A model generated the notes under the pieces. The model had not been told where the DNA came from, did not search any database, and worked only from the letters and a program-made list of their open reading frames with translations. A DNA stretch of 64,000 nucleotides from Phylloscopus collybita (lineage: Eukaryota; Chordata; Aves; Passeriformes; Phylloscopidae): positions 12,767,501 through 12,831,500 of the forward strand of contig JAJNNQ010000026.1 in the NCBI GenBank assembly GCA_027886175.1. The letters are read 5' to 3'. Shown here piece after piece: positions 11,539 to 22,650 of this stretch. The first letter of the stretch is position 1. Each line of letters opens with the position of its first letter. Made by a program: the position numbers and the translations under genes.

Positions 11539-12950
11539 CTCCCGGCTCGGGCAAACGGGGCTCTCTGGACGCCGGCTGGCCCGAGGGTGGCTTAGGGGCG
11601 GCAAGCGGCCCCTGTCCCCGTCTCAGGGCTGCGGCTGCCGGCTGGGTGCAGGCAGAGCCGCCGCCCCAGGGTTTCTCGGTGTTTTGGCTGCACCTCTGCT
11701 AGGGAGCCACGGAAGGGTGACAAACATGCCGGGGCCACCTGGGCACACGTGTCCTGTGAAGCAGCCTCAGGCTTCCACTTGCTAGACGCGGTCCCCAAAC
11801 CAGCAGGCGCTGTGCGGGAAGGTATTGGACAAAACCTCGGAGGGACTTGTCTGGGCAGCAAGGCTCAGCGAAGGTCCGGCACCCAATCCAGGGCCCTCGC
11901 CCATGTCGTTTGCAAGTACAGGCAAACGTGGTACGTTTTTGACCACACTGCCGCATTTATCTGTCATACTCTCGATGTGGTTTTCAATAGTTTCATTCAT
12001 TGCTTTGAGAGCCAGCTCTTCAGAGCTGAGGCATTCAGGACGCTCAGAGAAGGCAGATGCTCTCTGTTGGGTGCTCCTTACCTGTTGATGGCATCTGTGC
12101 CACCACCTTCTGTGTTTTCACAAATCTGTCTTGGATATTTCCATGCCGTGAATGTACTACATACTGCAGGACTGGCACAAGCCAGGGCCAGGTGGGCCAG
12201 GTGACACAGTGCTGGTGGAGCTGGGTACAACTGGTTGCTCTGGGAGCCACTTCAAACAGTCCTGAGATGCCAGCAGCTGCCAAAACTGTCACGGCACTGT
12301 CGGCCAGCACTGTGTCCCGTCACCGCTGCCGTGTGTGCAGCACCGAATCGGCTGCAAAAAATGGATGGAGCCATTCCTGCTTGGCTCTGTTACTCTCGAA
12401 GGCACCGTGCTACGGAATTGCAGGGCTGCCTTTATCTCTCTGATGTGTGTCCCACTACAAACCCCAGAGTCGGTAAGAAGCCCATGGAGGTGGCTGAAGA
12501 GAGCTTGAGTCAGAAGGAACGGGCATGGGGTGAAGGTCCTGCCAGACAGTTATCACCTAGCCTGGCACTTCAACCCTCGGGAGGGGCTACCCACTGCTCT
12601 ACTCACTCCTCCCGCTCTGGGAAGAGTTTTCCTTTGGTAGCTGTGGTAATTCGTGAGGAAATTTGGAACCAGGTACCAACAAAGGTGTCCAGCATCAGAT
12701 AAAACCTGGGAAATCCTTGGTTTGCAGAAAGTTGCAGTTTATTTCTCCATCAAAATGTCTTCGTCTGTTTGAGGGATTTTTAATCCTTAAATTGTTGCTG
12801 TATTTCAGCATATTTTAAAGTCACTTCCCACATGACAGATACTCTTAAAACCCCTTCTCGGATGAAGAGAGTATGACCGGGATGAAACGTACGGCACAGA
12901 AGCCATGCTCTCCACGGAGCAGCACGCGTCCGAGGCAGGTACATCCCGCG
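11539..12950. other. OSTM1 upstream flank without recognised gene
   Basis: Mixed-composition sequence between the minisatellite and the OSTM1 promoter. Open frames here show no recognisable domain. No repeat family was identified with confidence. Confidence 0.5.
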
Positions 12951-13232
12951 GACACAGGCACAGCTCGCACACACTCCCGGCCCCGGGAACACCCCAGCGT
13001 CGTGTCCCGGGCCGGGCCCCGGGACGGGCCCCGGGATGGGCCCCGGGATGGGCCCCGGGATGGGCCCCGGGATGAGCTCTCGCCCCGCCCCCGGGCCCTC
13101 CCCCCCAAGGCCCCGCCCTAGCCCCGCCTCTTTTCCCCGCCCCTCCCCATCTCGGCCAATCAGCAGCGGCGGCCCGGGGCGGGGGCAGGCTCTTTCCCGG
13201 CGCGGCACTTCCGGTTCCTCGGCGCGGCCGCC
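12950..13232 (+). promoter_or_regulatory. OSTM1: OSTM1 CpG-island promoter and 5' UTR
   Basis: CpG-dense, TATA-less sequence lies directly before the OSTM1 start. Visible elements are a CCAAT box (13156-13160), a GC box GGGGCGGGGG (13176-13185), and an ETS-type ACTTCCGG site (13207-13214) about 20 bases before the ATG. The combination is typical of housekeeping promoters. The exact transcription start cannot be read from sequence. A 12-base tandem repeat (13014-13073) lies in its upstream half. Confidence 0.75.
13014..13073 (+). repeat. 12-bp tandem repeat, 5 units, in OSTM1 promoter
   Basis: Five head-to-tail copies of GGGCCCCGGGAT (first copy ends in C) lie 160-220 bases before the OSTM1 start codon. 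Each unit contains the palindrome CCCGGG (overlapping GGGCCC) and runs of three to four G or C bases. Confidence 0.95.
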
Positions 13233-13562
13233 ATGGCGCCGCCGTGGTGCCTCTGCTGGGCGCTGCTGCCGGCCCTGGCCCTCGCCCTCCTCGGCCTCGC
13301 CGCCGCCGCGGGGCCGCGCCAGACCCCGGCGCTGGAGCTGGCGGAGGAGCTGGCGGAGGAGCTGTGGAGCGCGGGGCTGCCCGGCGACCTGCCCGAGCTG
13401 GAGCCCGAGTGCCGCAGCCTCCTGGCCGCCTTCGCGGAGGGCAGCGCGGCGCTGACGGGCTGCCTGGGCCGGCGCGCCCGCCCGGTGCGGCTGTGCCAGG
13501 GCTGCCACGGCCACTACCGCCGCCTGCTCGCACAGTACGACAGCATCGCCCGCGCCGTCGGG
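13233..13562 (+). CDS. OSTM1: OSTM1 coding exon 1
   Basis: Encodes residues 1-110: the signal peptide (hydrophobic Leu/Ala core to about residue 26), a Leu/Glu-rich segment, and the first conserved lumenal block with the CRSLL, TGCLG and VRLCQGC cysteine motifs. The donor is GTGCGT at 13563, phase 0. The frame stays open past the donor for about 20 codons, which is intron. Confidence 0.93.
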
Positions 13563-16500
13563 GTGCGTCCGTGGGGCCGAGGGGGGTGCGTGGCTGCCGG
13601 GGCGGGCTGGGGGCCTGGCCCCTTTCCTTGAGGCTTCCAGGCCTGTGAGCTCGGTGCCGGAGCACGTCAGGTGGCGGTGGGATCCTCGGGAAGGCGGGCT
13701 GAAAGCCTCCCTGGGCTGCGCAGGGCAGTCTGGCAGGGGCTGGGAGTGTTTGGGAAGCGCTGCTGCCAGAGACGGCCGCCGCCTTCGGCTCTGTTGTGGC
13801 ACGGTCCGTGTCTCCAGCTCCTGGCAGAGCTGGGGGCAAGCAGCTCCGCCTGCAGAGAAAGCTGTGCGAGTGGAAAAACTTGAGTTGTTCTTGCTGATGT
13901 AGCAATGGCTAAAGCAGTGCTCTGGCGCACAGGTTGTATGAGCAGTAATGGGGAACGCTGCTAGAGCTTAGCTGCCTGGCTCTTCCCAGAAAAGTGAAGC
14001 TGTGTCGAGTGAGGCACATCATCTTGTGAGGAGCCGTGTCCCAGCGTTCTTGGCTTCAAAGCTGGTGGGAGTGTGTGTAGAAAGCCTGAGCACTGGCTGG
14101 GATCAGTGCACTCTACTGGTGGGAGAACTTCGACTGAAGCTGGGTCTTCTGTTTACATCCTTCAGGCTTCGATCGTGCTTTGTTTTTGTTTTTGTTTTTT
14201 TTTTTTTTCCCCACTCCTTTTCTTAGTGTTGGATGTGGCTCGTGGCTTGTTTTGTGTGTTCTCATCGAGTTGATGCATTTGTAAAAGTTAGTTCCTGGGA
14301 TGATGTGAGGATGACATTAGTGAATCAGACCAAAGGACCTTTGTTCTGTGATGATGGCTAAAAGTGGCTGCCCTGGTAAGAGAGCAGAGAGCAAGTTTAT
14401 AGGGGATGCACCCTGGATTGTACTTTCAGTCTTGGGATTTCTGAATTCCAATGTTTAGAATTGCCATTGATGAGAAAAATCTGTTGCTCTTCAAACCCAG
14501 GCAATAAATAGGTGCCACAGTGGCCTGCAGACCATTTCACTGTACAGTTTCCTGTCATTCGAGAAGTATCAGTGCTGCTTTTGGGTAGTGTTTTGGGTAG
14601 TTCTATTTCCCCTCACCATGCCAGTGCTTGTATTGGAAGAGTGTATGCGTGTTCCCTTGGTAATTGTCCTCTCCAGGGCAAATATGTAGCCAGTGGTCTC
14701 TTGGTTTTGTTTGCAAACTTGTGGTCTGTTCTATTTATTTCTTTTACAGAAGCTGTTTCAGTGTGAAAGCGAGAAATTGAATGTGTAATTCTCTTGAGTA
14801 ATTTTACCATGATATTTTGGCTAGGATTAAGTAACCAAACATATTCCAGCACTTAGAATATGTATGAACTCATTGCAGATGCTGTGCTTGAGTACTAGCA
14901 GCCTGGGAGGACTTGTCCACTTTGTGGTCTGGAAGACACATTTGTTGGCTTTCCTTCTGTGTGTGCATTAACTAACTAGGTGAATAAAGGAGTGGCCTTT
15001 TGCAGCCTCAGTCCCTGATTACAATTAATCAGGTATCTGTTTCTATCTTAACAGTAGTTAAGAGTGCAATGTGACAGAAGCAGCCGGTTTAAGTTTTGGA
15101 CATCTCTGAAATACAAAATTCTCCTCACCAGGCTAATTAAAGAATCAATTAGGCAAGCTTTATTTAAGGAATGATTTAGGTCTATGTGATTCAGTTTTGG
15201 TAAAGTGCTTTTTCCTACTCATGAGCCCAGGTGGTGAGGAAGCTTTATAGTCTTTGTGAAGCAACCAGAGTTTCCTGCATAAACAACATTCTTGCATATC
15301 TGTAATTTAGTAGAAATGAAAGCAGGGGAACGTGGAAGTTACCAGATGTGGCAATATTTGACTTCTGCAGTTGAGCCTCCAGGGGAAAGTTCTTATTTAA
15401 CCTCCCCTCCCCATTTTAACAAAGAGAGGCAGAAACTGGATCTCTTGTAAAGCACTGTAAGGAACAAGTTTCTCATTAAAGAGATTATTTTTTTTTCTGT
15501 GTCCCACGTCACTTATCAAAGAGGCTTTTGGCAGCTTGGGCAATTTTGAGAAGTGCTTAAGTCAATTTAGCAGCCAGACACCAGGAGCTAGAGCATGGGA
15601 GTCAGCTGACTGGAGGTCGTGGCTCTGTATCTGAATTCTGATCAGAGTACTTCCTGTTTATTCTGCAACCGGCAGACTGTTTTTACAGTCGCTGTGAGGT
15701 TTTTTTTTGAGCTTGGTCCAGAGAATAAGTTGCTGTGAGAGTTGTGGCAGAGCCTGCTTTGAGGATGGGGGTGCATTGAATGGCTCACTAAGACAGATGA
15801 GCTTGGTACCTGTGTCTGGGGAGGGCAAGAGCTTGTCCTGGTAACATGCTTGGGCGAGAGAGCACGGGCACTGCTCCACGGGGGACTCTGTTCCTGGTGT
15901 TGCTGCACAGGGGGAAGTTTGCTGCTGATAGACTGCCTTGGTGCAACAGTTTTGGAGGCTGTTGCTGTTTGGGTTTGGTTCGTTTGAGGCCAGTCCACTG
16001 CTTCAGCTCCTTCAACTATTCCCTTTGTCTAATGAGAACAACCCTGTCCTCTTCTCTGACTGCCCATGCCTTGGGGTGGCTCCCGGGGCCGTGGCCCAGG
16101 AATGGATGAATGTGAGCCACCTGGCAGAGAAGGTCCTGTCTGTGAGCTTGTTTTTCCTTTCTTTTTTTGCCATGTATTTTTGACTGACTTGCATGCAGCC
16201 CTAGTAGACCTGCAGAGATTGTGTGCAGGAAGCTGTGTTGCTCACAGTATGAATTGGAGGATCAAAAGATTTTTGTTGCATCACTTCTGCTCTGCTTTTT
16301 CCAGAAATATCCATTTGATGTGATGTGGTTGTTTTAGATGCGCTTGTGTAAAATACATTTCAGAAATTCCCCTTTGTATTTTTAACACTTGTTCGCTTCC
16401 TTTCTTTTTTCCTTTTTATTTCTAGAATTCAACTGAGAGCCACAATTGTGCCAAAAGCATCTTGACCTCAGACAGGCTGCAGATAGTGGTGACCCTTTCA

Positions 16501-19500
16501 GAGTTCTTCAATGAAACCTGGGAGGCAGCCAACTGCGCAAGTACGTGACTCATTCTGTAGCTCTCATGCTACTGTGATGACGTAGCCCCAAAAATTTGCA
16601 CAGATCAGAATTGTATGTGTTTGTTTGAATACAGCCACTAGATAATACACAAATCCTGAACTATAGCCACTCCAAGAGTGTTTTCTTTTGTAAGGGCCAA
16701 AATCTGAGGGCAGTAGTCTGTCAGAAAACTGCTGATGGTGCTTACTACTTTCAGGATTCTCTAGGATGTTGGCTTGCTCTCGCGATGCTGTTGCTGAACT
16801 CCTACTAAATTCCACAAATACTGTTGTTTTTAAAGGTCTGGCTGATTAGAGCACCTGAAGTAGGGTAGGATGGACAGAAGCAGTAACATGGGGTTGAGCC
16901 CATGACTGGAAGGAAAGCCCCAGAGCTTCCCTCAAAGCTGGTAAAAAGCTCAGCTCTTTTCTTAAAGAATAATAATTACACTGTGATTTCTATTATTGTG
17001 TTCATGGTCTAGCTGTTTTCTGGGTGCTCTCCATTTCATCTCTGCTGCTGGTGCTTCTGCTTCCACAAAATGGCTGTTACTGTTGCTGGGCAAAGCCAGA
17101 TTTGTGGGCTGGGAAATAAAAGTAATGCCTTGTTTTATCTCGAAGTCCAAAGATAATTCAGTCCCCCTCTTCAGAAAGCTCTTGATGATAGTCTTCATCT
17201 TTCACTTAATCAAGGCCAATTAATTCTGAAATGTGTTCTCGATGAAGCATTAGGTCAGCAGGTCTGAGATATCAGTGGCAGGCAGATAAGGAAACTGCTG
17301 TGTTGACTAGACCTGTCCTTTATAGTTGAGAGCTCTTTTTCCAGGAGTGGAGTGTCTGGGGCTTGCTGGCTGTGGAAATGTTAGAAATTAAAATATCCTG
17401 GTGTTTTTCTTTCTTTTCAACAGATTGTTTAAAGAATAACAGTGAGGGATTATCAAATTCTACAGAAGAATTCCTGGACTTATTCAATAAATCTCTGACA
17501 TGTTTTGAACATAACCTTCAGGTATTTGTGCTGTGTATTTAAGAGAAGCACTAAGTCCTCTAACTGCTACCAAAATTTTATCTATGCCAAATAAACAGCA
17601 GATGCAGACTAGGCAAATAAACTGCTGCTGAGTTTATGAATTGTAGGCAGATAAATCCATGATCAGTAAAATGCTATTGTTTACAGACTGAGTGCCTGAA
17701 ATTAATTCTAATTGATACTCACCTTGACTTCCTTTTATCTGTAATTGCAATGCTACTTCACATCAAAATTTCTGAATTCACAATCGTTGATAATTACATT
17801 GTAAAAACCAGCATGTCTGCATGCTCTTGCTTTGTGGAATTGTTGTCTTTTTATGTAGAAATTCAATCTTTAAATATCCTTTTGATAATATGGACTAGCT
17901 CAGAAGGACCAGCCACCTTTAATTCTTGCTATATTTCTTTTGGCTGTTAAAATTACTCGTAGTTAAAGGTTGGCCATATTGCACAGACAATATAACTTCC
18001 TTAGTGAAATAAACTGGGTAATTGTCCTTAGAGAAAATGCCTTATATAGCCTAAGAAACTGCATATTCCATTTCAGTCAGAAACTGGCCAAATTTCAGGA
18101 TCATTCAGTAGTGAAGTGGGTTTACTTCAATGGTATGGGACAATCTCTGAGGAAACTGTCTGCTTCTTTATTAATGCCTTCTAGGAAATGTGCCTTTATA
18201 GGCCTTGGTCAGGAGCAGTGTGGGTTGGCCTATTGAAAACTTCAAGTGATTAAACTAGAACTTAACCCAGTGGTCATTGGGTAGCTGCTACAGCCATTAC
18301 TGTGTTGAAATATCTTCAGAGACTGTAGTTTTTTGTTTTCATGTGTTCTGTGTTGCATTCATGGAGTGCTGAAGGCCACAGATTGAAAGGATTGCTTGGT
18401 ATGACACAGTCTGTCCCTGTCAATGTAGCTCAGCAGTAACAAATCAAACCAGGGTTTTTTTAATGCCTTAAGCTGTCATTCATTCAGAGTTTTATAACTC
18501 TAGGGGCAAGCCATTGATCTGTCACCAAATAACTACACAGAAGTGTGTAAAAACTGCAACGAGACCTACACCAAATTGAATGACCTGTATAACCACCTGC
18601 AGAGGATGAACAGGCAAGGTGGTGAATCTGCACACTCCGCACACTTGTGTATCGATGTGGAAGATGCAGTAAGTGTTCGTTAATACACTTTATTAATCTG
18701 AGCCATCTGTGCTTTTCTTACTAGGATTGCTTTTTCCTTTGGGCAGGGGGAGTAGGGGCAGCAATGCCTTTGGCAGGCTGGTGTCCCCTGGTGGGAGGTG
18801 CCTCGTGGGGCTGTCTTGCAAGGTCCTGTCCTCGGGCAGTGCCGCGGGAGGCGTGACTGAAGCTCCTGATCTCCGAGCGAATTCCAGTTTGAGTAGCTGC
18901 ACTTTCTTTTCTTGTTACTGTGGAGGAGATGGATTTAAAAAAAAAATAAATCTCTTAATCTTCTGGCTTTTAATGTGAGGCTTTACTGCTATTGTTCTAG
19001 CTAGTGTATTAATTGATTCCTTTTTACAGCAGCTGTTTCTAGGGATCCTCAGCATTGATGACATATGTTTGGAAAAAGCTTGGTTATATTGTGGGGTTTA
19101 GGTGGCTGGGCTGAAGGAGTGCTCCTCAAAAGTATGGGATTAGCCCTGTTCCCACAGACTATCAGTGAGCTCTCCGGGAAACAGGCATGCAGCAGTGTCT
19201 ACATGTATCTGAGTGGAGTTATGTTTTTGAAGCTTATAAAAGTTTTGATGTGAAATCTTGACTCCGTCTAAATAGTTTGTTTCAACGTTTCCAGGTATTT
19301 GCTTGCTTTTGGGGAGAGGTCTATTCAAGTGCAGTTTTCTGAGGTGATAGTTGAACACTTGCATGTCTTGAGGCCTGAGTGTTTGCCGTGCCATGCTGCA
19401 CAGAAAAAAATCACGTGCTTGCTTTCATGGTTTGCTTCTGTTTTCCTTTTAGATGAACATCACCCGGAAGCTTTGGAGCAGGACTTTCAACTGTTCTCTT

Positions 19501-19981
19501 CCCTGCAGTGATACAGTCCCAGTGATTGCAGTTTCATCCTTTATTCTCTTCCTACCTATTGTTTTTTATCTTAGTAGCTTCCTTCACTCAAAGCAGAAGA
19601 AACGGATACTCATTTTGCGTAAGTGGTGGTGTTGGCATTTCACTGTTGGAGTTGGGAGGTGCCAGGGATTTTCTTGGCTCTTGTGGAAGAGGAAGCCCAG
19701 CCAGATCTGCCTGCAGCTGTGCTGACGGCGCTAATAGCAACTATTAGTCTGCTGCTGTCCCCTGAAGAAGGATAGTAAAGAGCTTCAGCCATATCTTTTC
19801 ATTAAAGTTTCTAGACGTGAACAGAAAGCTGTTTGCAAGTCTGTGTCGGATAAATAGAGGGAGTGGAGAGACTAGTTTTGTGGAATTCTTTGTGTTTAAT
19901 TTTCATATAATTTTTTCCTTTCTAGCCAAGCGCATCCAGTCAAATGCCAATCTTGTGAACATCCAAGAAAAATACAGCTGA
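13233..19981 (+). CDS. OSTM1: OSTM1, osteopetrosis-associated transmembrane protein 1 (complete, 6 coding exons)
   Basis: OSTM1 is a type I, heavily N-glycosylated membrane protein. It is the beta subunit of the lysosomal CLC-7 chloride/proton exchanger, needed for CLC-7 stability and for osteoclast acid secretion; loss causes osteopetrosis in mammals. Coding exons: 13233-13562, 16426-16540, 17424-17521, 18504-18668, 19453-19618, 19926-19981. All introns are GT-AG, phases agree at every junction, and the joined frame is 309 codons (human protein 334). Residues 1-26 form a signal peptide. The lumenal part has paired cysteines and many N-glycosylation sequons (for example NST, NET, NKS, NYT, NIT). 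One membrane segment spans about 258-280 and is followed by a basic KQKKR cytosolic tail. The start was chosen for its strong Kozak context (GCCGCCATGG) before the signal peptide. Identification is by clear resemblance to the family across exons 2-5; exon 1 is GC-rich and more diverged, as in mammals. Confidence 0.96.
13563..16425 (+). other. OSTM1: OSTM1 intron 1
   Basis: GT-AG intron of about 2.9 kb. I see no transposon or nested gene that I can support. A T-rich tract lies near 14185-14210. Confidence 0.85.
16426..16540 (+). CDS. OSTM1: OSTM1 coding exon 2
   Basis: Encodes residues 111-148 plus one base. It begins with an NST sequon and contains the conserved CAKS and FFNETW motifs. The acceptor is a T-rich tract ending in TCTAG; the donor is GTACGT. 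Confidence 0.95.
16541..17423 (+). other. OSTM1: OSTM1 intron 2
   Basis: GT-AG intron of about 0.9 kb; nothing else recognised in it. Confidence 0.85.
17424..17521 (+). CDS. OSTM1: OSTM1 coding exon 3
   Basis: Completes Asn149 and runs to Gln181. It contains NNS, NST and NKS sequons and the conserved LTCFEHNLQ motif. The acceptor is TTTTCAACAG and the donor GTATTT; it ends in phase 0. Confidence 0.95.
17522..18503 (+). other. OSTM1: OSTM1 intron 3
   Basis: GT-AG intron of about 1 kb; nothing else recognised in it. Confidence 0.85.
18504..18668 (+). CDS. OSTM1: OSTM1 coding exon 4
   Basis: Encodes residues 182-236 (55 codons, phase 0 at both ends). It carries the NYTEVCKNC and CIDVEDA motifs, with NYT and NET sequons. 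The donor is a consensus GTAAGT. Confidence 0.95.
18669..19452 (+). other. OSTM1: OSTM1 intron 4
   Basis: GT-AG intron of about 0.8 kb; nothing else recognised in it. The fifth intron (19619-19925) is about 0.3 kb and also lacks other features. Confidence 0.85.
19453..19618 (+). CDS. OSTM1: OSTM1 coding exon 5 (transmembrane)
   Basis: Encodes residues 237-291 plus one base. It contains the MNITRKLW motif, the CSLPCSD cysteine pair and the single transmembrane helix (about residues 258-280), followed by the basic stop-transfer residues KQKKR. The donor is GTAAGT. Confidence 0.96.
19926..19981 (+). CDS. OSTM1: OSTM1 coding exon 6 (C-terminal tail and stop)
   Basis: Short last coding segment for the cytosolic tail, which contains PKR and NIQEKYS and then TGA at 19979-19981. 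The acceptor is TTTCTAG. The frame continues correctly from exon 5. Confidence 0.93.
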
Positions 19982-22650
19982 GCTGCAAAACAAAACCTGA
20001 GAACTGCTGCTGGTATACAGTGGGTACAATTGTGTTGGAATGAGGCCGGCACAAAAGAGGAGTTAATTATGGTTTAGTGTAATGATACAGAGCAACACAA
20101 GTTAAACAAAATGCTGTCTGACTTCTAAGCGAGGATATTAACAAACATGACAAGGCAGGGCTGTGTGACACTGTATGGACTCTGGTTTTGAAAAATCTGT
20201 GGTGGTTTTTTTTTTTTCAGTCTCAGGCTGAAGCTGGTGTTTTTCTGTTCCTAAGCTTTTGTACTTCACATCAGTAGAATAGCTACATTTCCCTTGCATG
20301 GTATTTTCCTGTTTCTGTTTCACAAAAAACTGAATCTTTTTGAGGTGATTTTGATAGACAGACAAATTTTCGAATAATGTTTGGTGTTTCTGCTTAAAAC
20401 ATTACTTTTAATTCCACATAATATTCAGACATGGGATGGAAGGAACCCTTTAAAAAAGGTCCCATCTTTCCTATACCACTGAAAAGTCTGCTGCTGGCAT
20501 CTGTTAAAAAAGAGGCATGAAATACGCAGAGAAAGTGGTAATATATAGTGTCTAAAATGGCAACAAAAGCAGCACAACTGCCACTGCTGGACTTGAATAG
20601 TAATTATTGATGGCTACAGTATTCTCTTTTCTCTGAAACTGGTGGCATATTCAGTCTTTTGCACACTTTAACCACTAAAATCATTGCTTTTCAAATCTTA
20701 CATTTCCAGAAGCTAATTTTACATACCTGTTTGGGTAACAAGGTTTCACTCTCTGTTTATTATGCCATTTCCTTTCCATTTTAATTCTAATGTTTTGGTG
20801 TTTTTTTTATGTTTTGTGGAGGAATAGTGAGGTAAAGTCAAGTCACTGGAGATGCTGAATTTCCTGGTCTAGAGCTTGCTGTGGCTTAATACAGAGGTGT
20901 TTACAGGAGCTTTGTAGGGTAAAAGTTGTGTTTTCTAGTTAATGTGTTTCAGCAGTAAGGGAACCAGCAGGTTCTCTTACTTAAAAACTGTTCTGAAGAA
21001 CATGAATATACTGTGTTGGGAGTTGGTGACTTTCAAGATATAGTTTAAAAATATTATTCCTGTGAAATAGATGGATGTAAACAAATTCAAACTTGTAGAA
21101 CTCCAAAGCTGATGGAGAAATTTGTGCAATAGCTGCGGGGATGGGTGGTGCTGCTGTCAGGCTGTGGGCACAATTTAATGGCTGCAGCAATAGTGGAAGT
21201 TCAGTTTGTTTATTGTATTTCTGATTTGGGAGAGTGGTGGGATTTAAATTATTTATAGCTGTACCTGAGGTTAATGAATGCCAGAGTCTTTGCTCCAATT
21301 TTTAAATGTATTTTCTAGCCTTTAAATAAAAAAAAGGTCATTACAGCTAAAAAAAAAGTTTCTCTTGGAATCTGTCTGATGTCTGTCAAAACGCCCCCTG
21401 AAATAGTTGTATTTGATTTGCTTTAGAGCCTATAATGTTGAATTTTTCCTTTGCACTAAGGCTCAAATAAATATTTAACAGTATAACCAAAAACAGTCCT
21501 AAAGCTCTTCAAATCATTGGTTTTATTAATTATTTTATTTTTATTAATTATTTTATTTTTCTTCTGTTAGGACATGCTGTTTGTTTTGAAGTCAACTTTA
21601 AAAAGTTTATTAAACAGTATGTTTAATAATAAGTAAAATACTCTATTAGCAATTGGTCCCACACACATGATTGTCTTTTTGTGTTTTAACAGAAAGGGGG
21701 ATCTATCTTCCTCTGTTTAACATGTGAATTACTAGATCAGCAGTCACTTTGTCTTAGGTAGTTTACAACAGTGATATAAAACTGTGTTTCTCTTGCTTAT
21801 TGCATAACAGTACCTTCATTCGGCTGGGAGAGGCATGCTGCCTTTTAAGATGAAAAATATTTTTTATATCTATTATTCTTAAACTTCAACTTTCTGGTAC
21901 TTATTCAGCTGCCTGCTCTAATAGCATTACATTGATTTGGGACATCATATGATTGAGACCTGTTCAAAGAAATCTTTCATTCGTGCAGATAAAGCCAGTT
22001 TGTATGTGCAGCGTTTCAGAATGACAGCTTTTATACTGTAAGCGGTGGCTTTTTGAGCACATTCATGTTAAGTAGGTCTGAAAGTCATTACTTTTGGATA
22101 TGGTGGTTAAGCACTTTAAAAAAAAATCAGCTTTTCTTATTTTCCTGGCTTCTAAGCCAAACGGAAATACTCATGTGACTTTTGTTGGTTTTGATTTTAA
22201 AGCAGCAGCAGAGTTTACACTTGAGATTTTTAATGTTAAATCTATTATTTTCTCTTTTTTTTTTTTTTCTTACCCCCCTGCTCTCTGACTTTCTACTGTA
22301 AACTTTCTTTACACAGTGTTATATTTTTGGTAGGATATTTCATATAAAAATTGATTGAATTCTCTTTATACTCTATTTGTTAGAGAAACGTGGAAGCAAG
22401 CAGATTGTTGAAAGAGAAATAGAATTCTTTTTGCTGCTAGTCTTTCATCTTTGTTTATTTTTTGCCATTTTGGTATATATGTATTAAAAACAAACTTTGA
22501 AATATTGGTTGTTTGTATCTTTTTTTTTTTTTTTGTGGAAATAAAGATTTCTTACTGTGCGAAGTAGCACTTTGATTCGTATTTATATTTACCAGGAAAC
22601 TCCTGAATGTGCAAAAGTCAGCTCTAATAAAGATTGTCAATAAACAGTGA
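19982..22650 (+). other. OSTM1: OSTM1 3' untranslated region (probable extent)
   Basis: AT-rich sequence follows the stop codon and carries several AATAAA signals: 21325-21330, 21466-21471, 22540-22545, 22626-22631 and 22639-22644. The last pair, followed by GT-rich sequence, is the most likely distal end. Alternative shorter transcripts are possible. A duplicated AT-rich unit of about 19 bases (21521-21560) gives AU-rich-element-like character. Extent is inferred from signals alone. Confidence 0.6.
22639..22644 (+). terminator. OSTM1: Probable distal poly(A) signal of OSTM1
   Basis: AATAAA, paired with another AATAAA 13 bases upstream (22626-22631) and followed within 15-20 bases by GTG/GT-rich sequence, the usual downstream element. 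Confidence 0.6.

Noticed and set aside
10552..11604. Long open frames (up to 350 codons) on both strands with six-residue repeats
   Set aside because: They are generated by the 18-bp minisatellite, whose unit is a multiple of three and lacks stops in several frames; there is no non-repeat domain or gene structure.
1..13000. Search for NR2E1 coding exons on the minus strand
   Set aside because: No nuclear-receptor zinc-finger coding sequence or plausible first exon was found; the gene probably lies left of the window.
12780..13905. Minus-strand frames of 340-366 codons over the OSTM1 promoter and exon 1
   Set aside because: Pro/Arg/Gly/Ala-rich shadows of a CpG island; the + strand holds a clearly conserved exon with signal peptide and splice donor.
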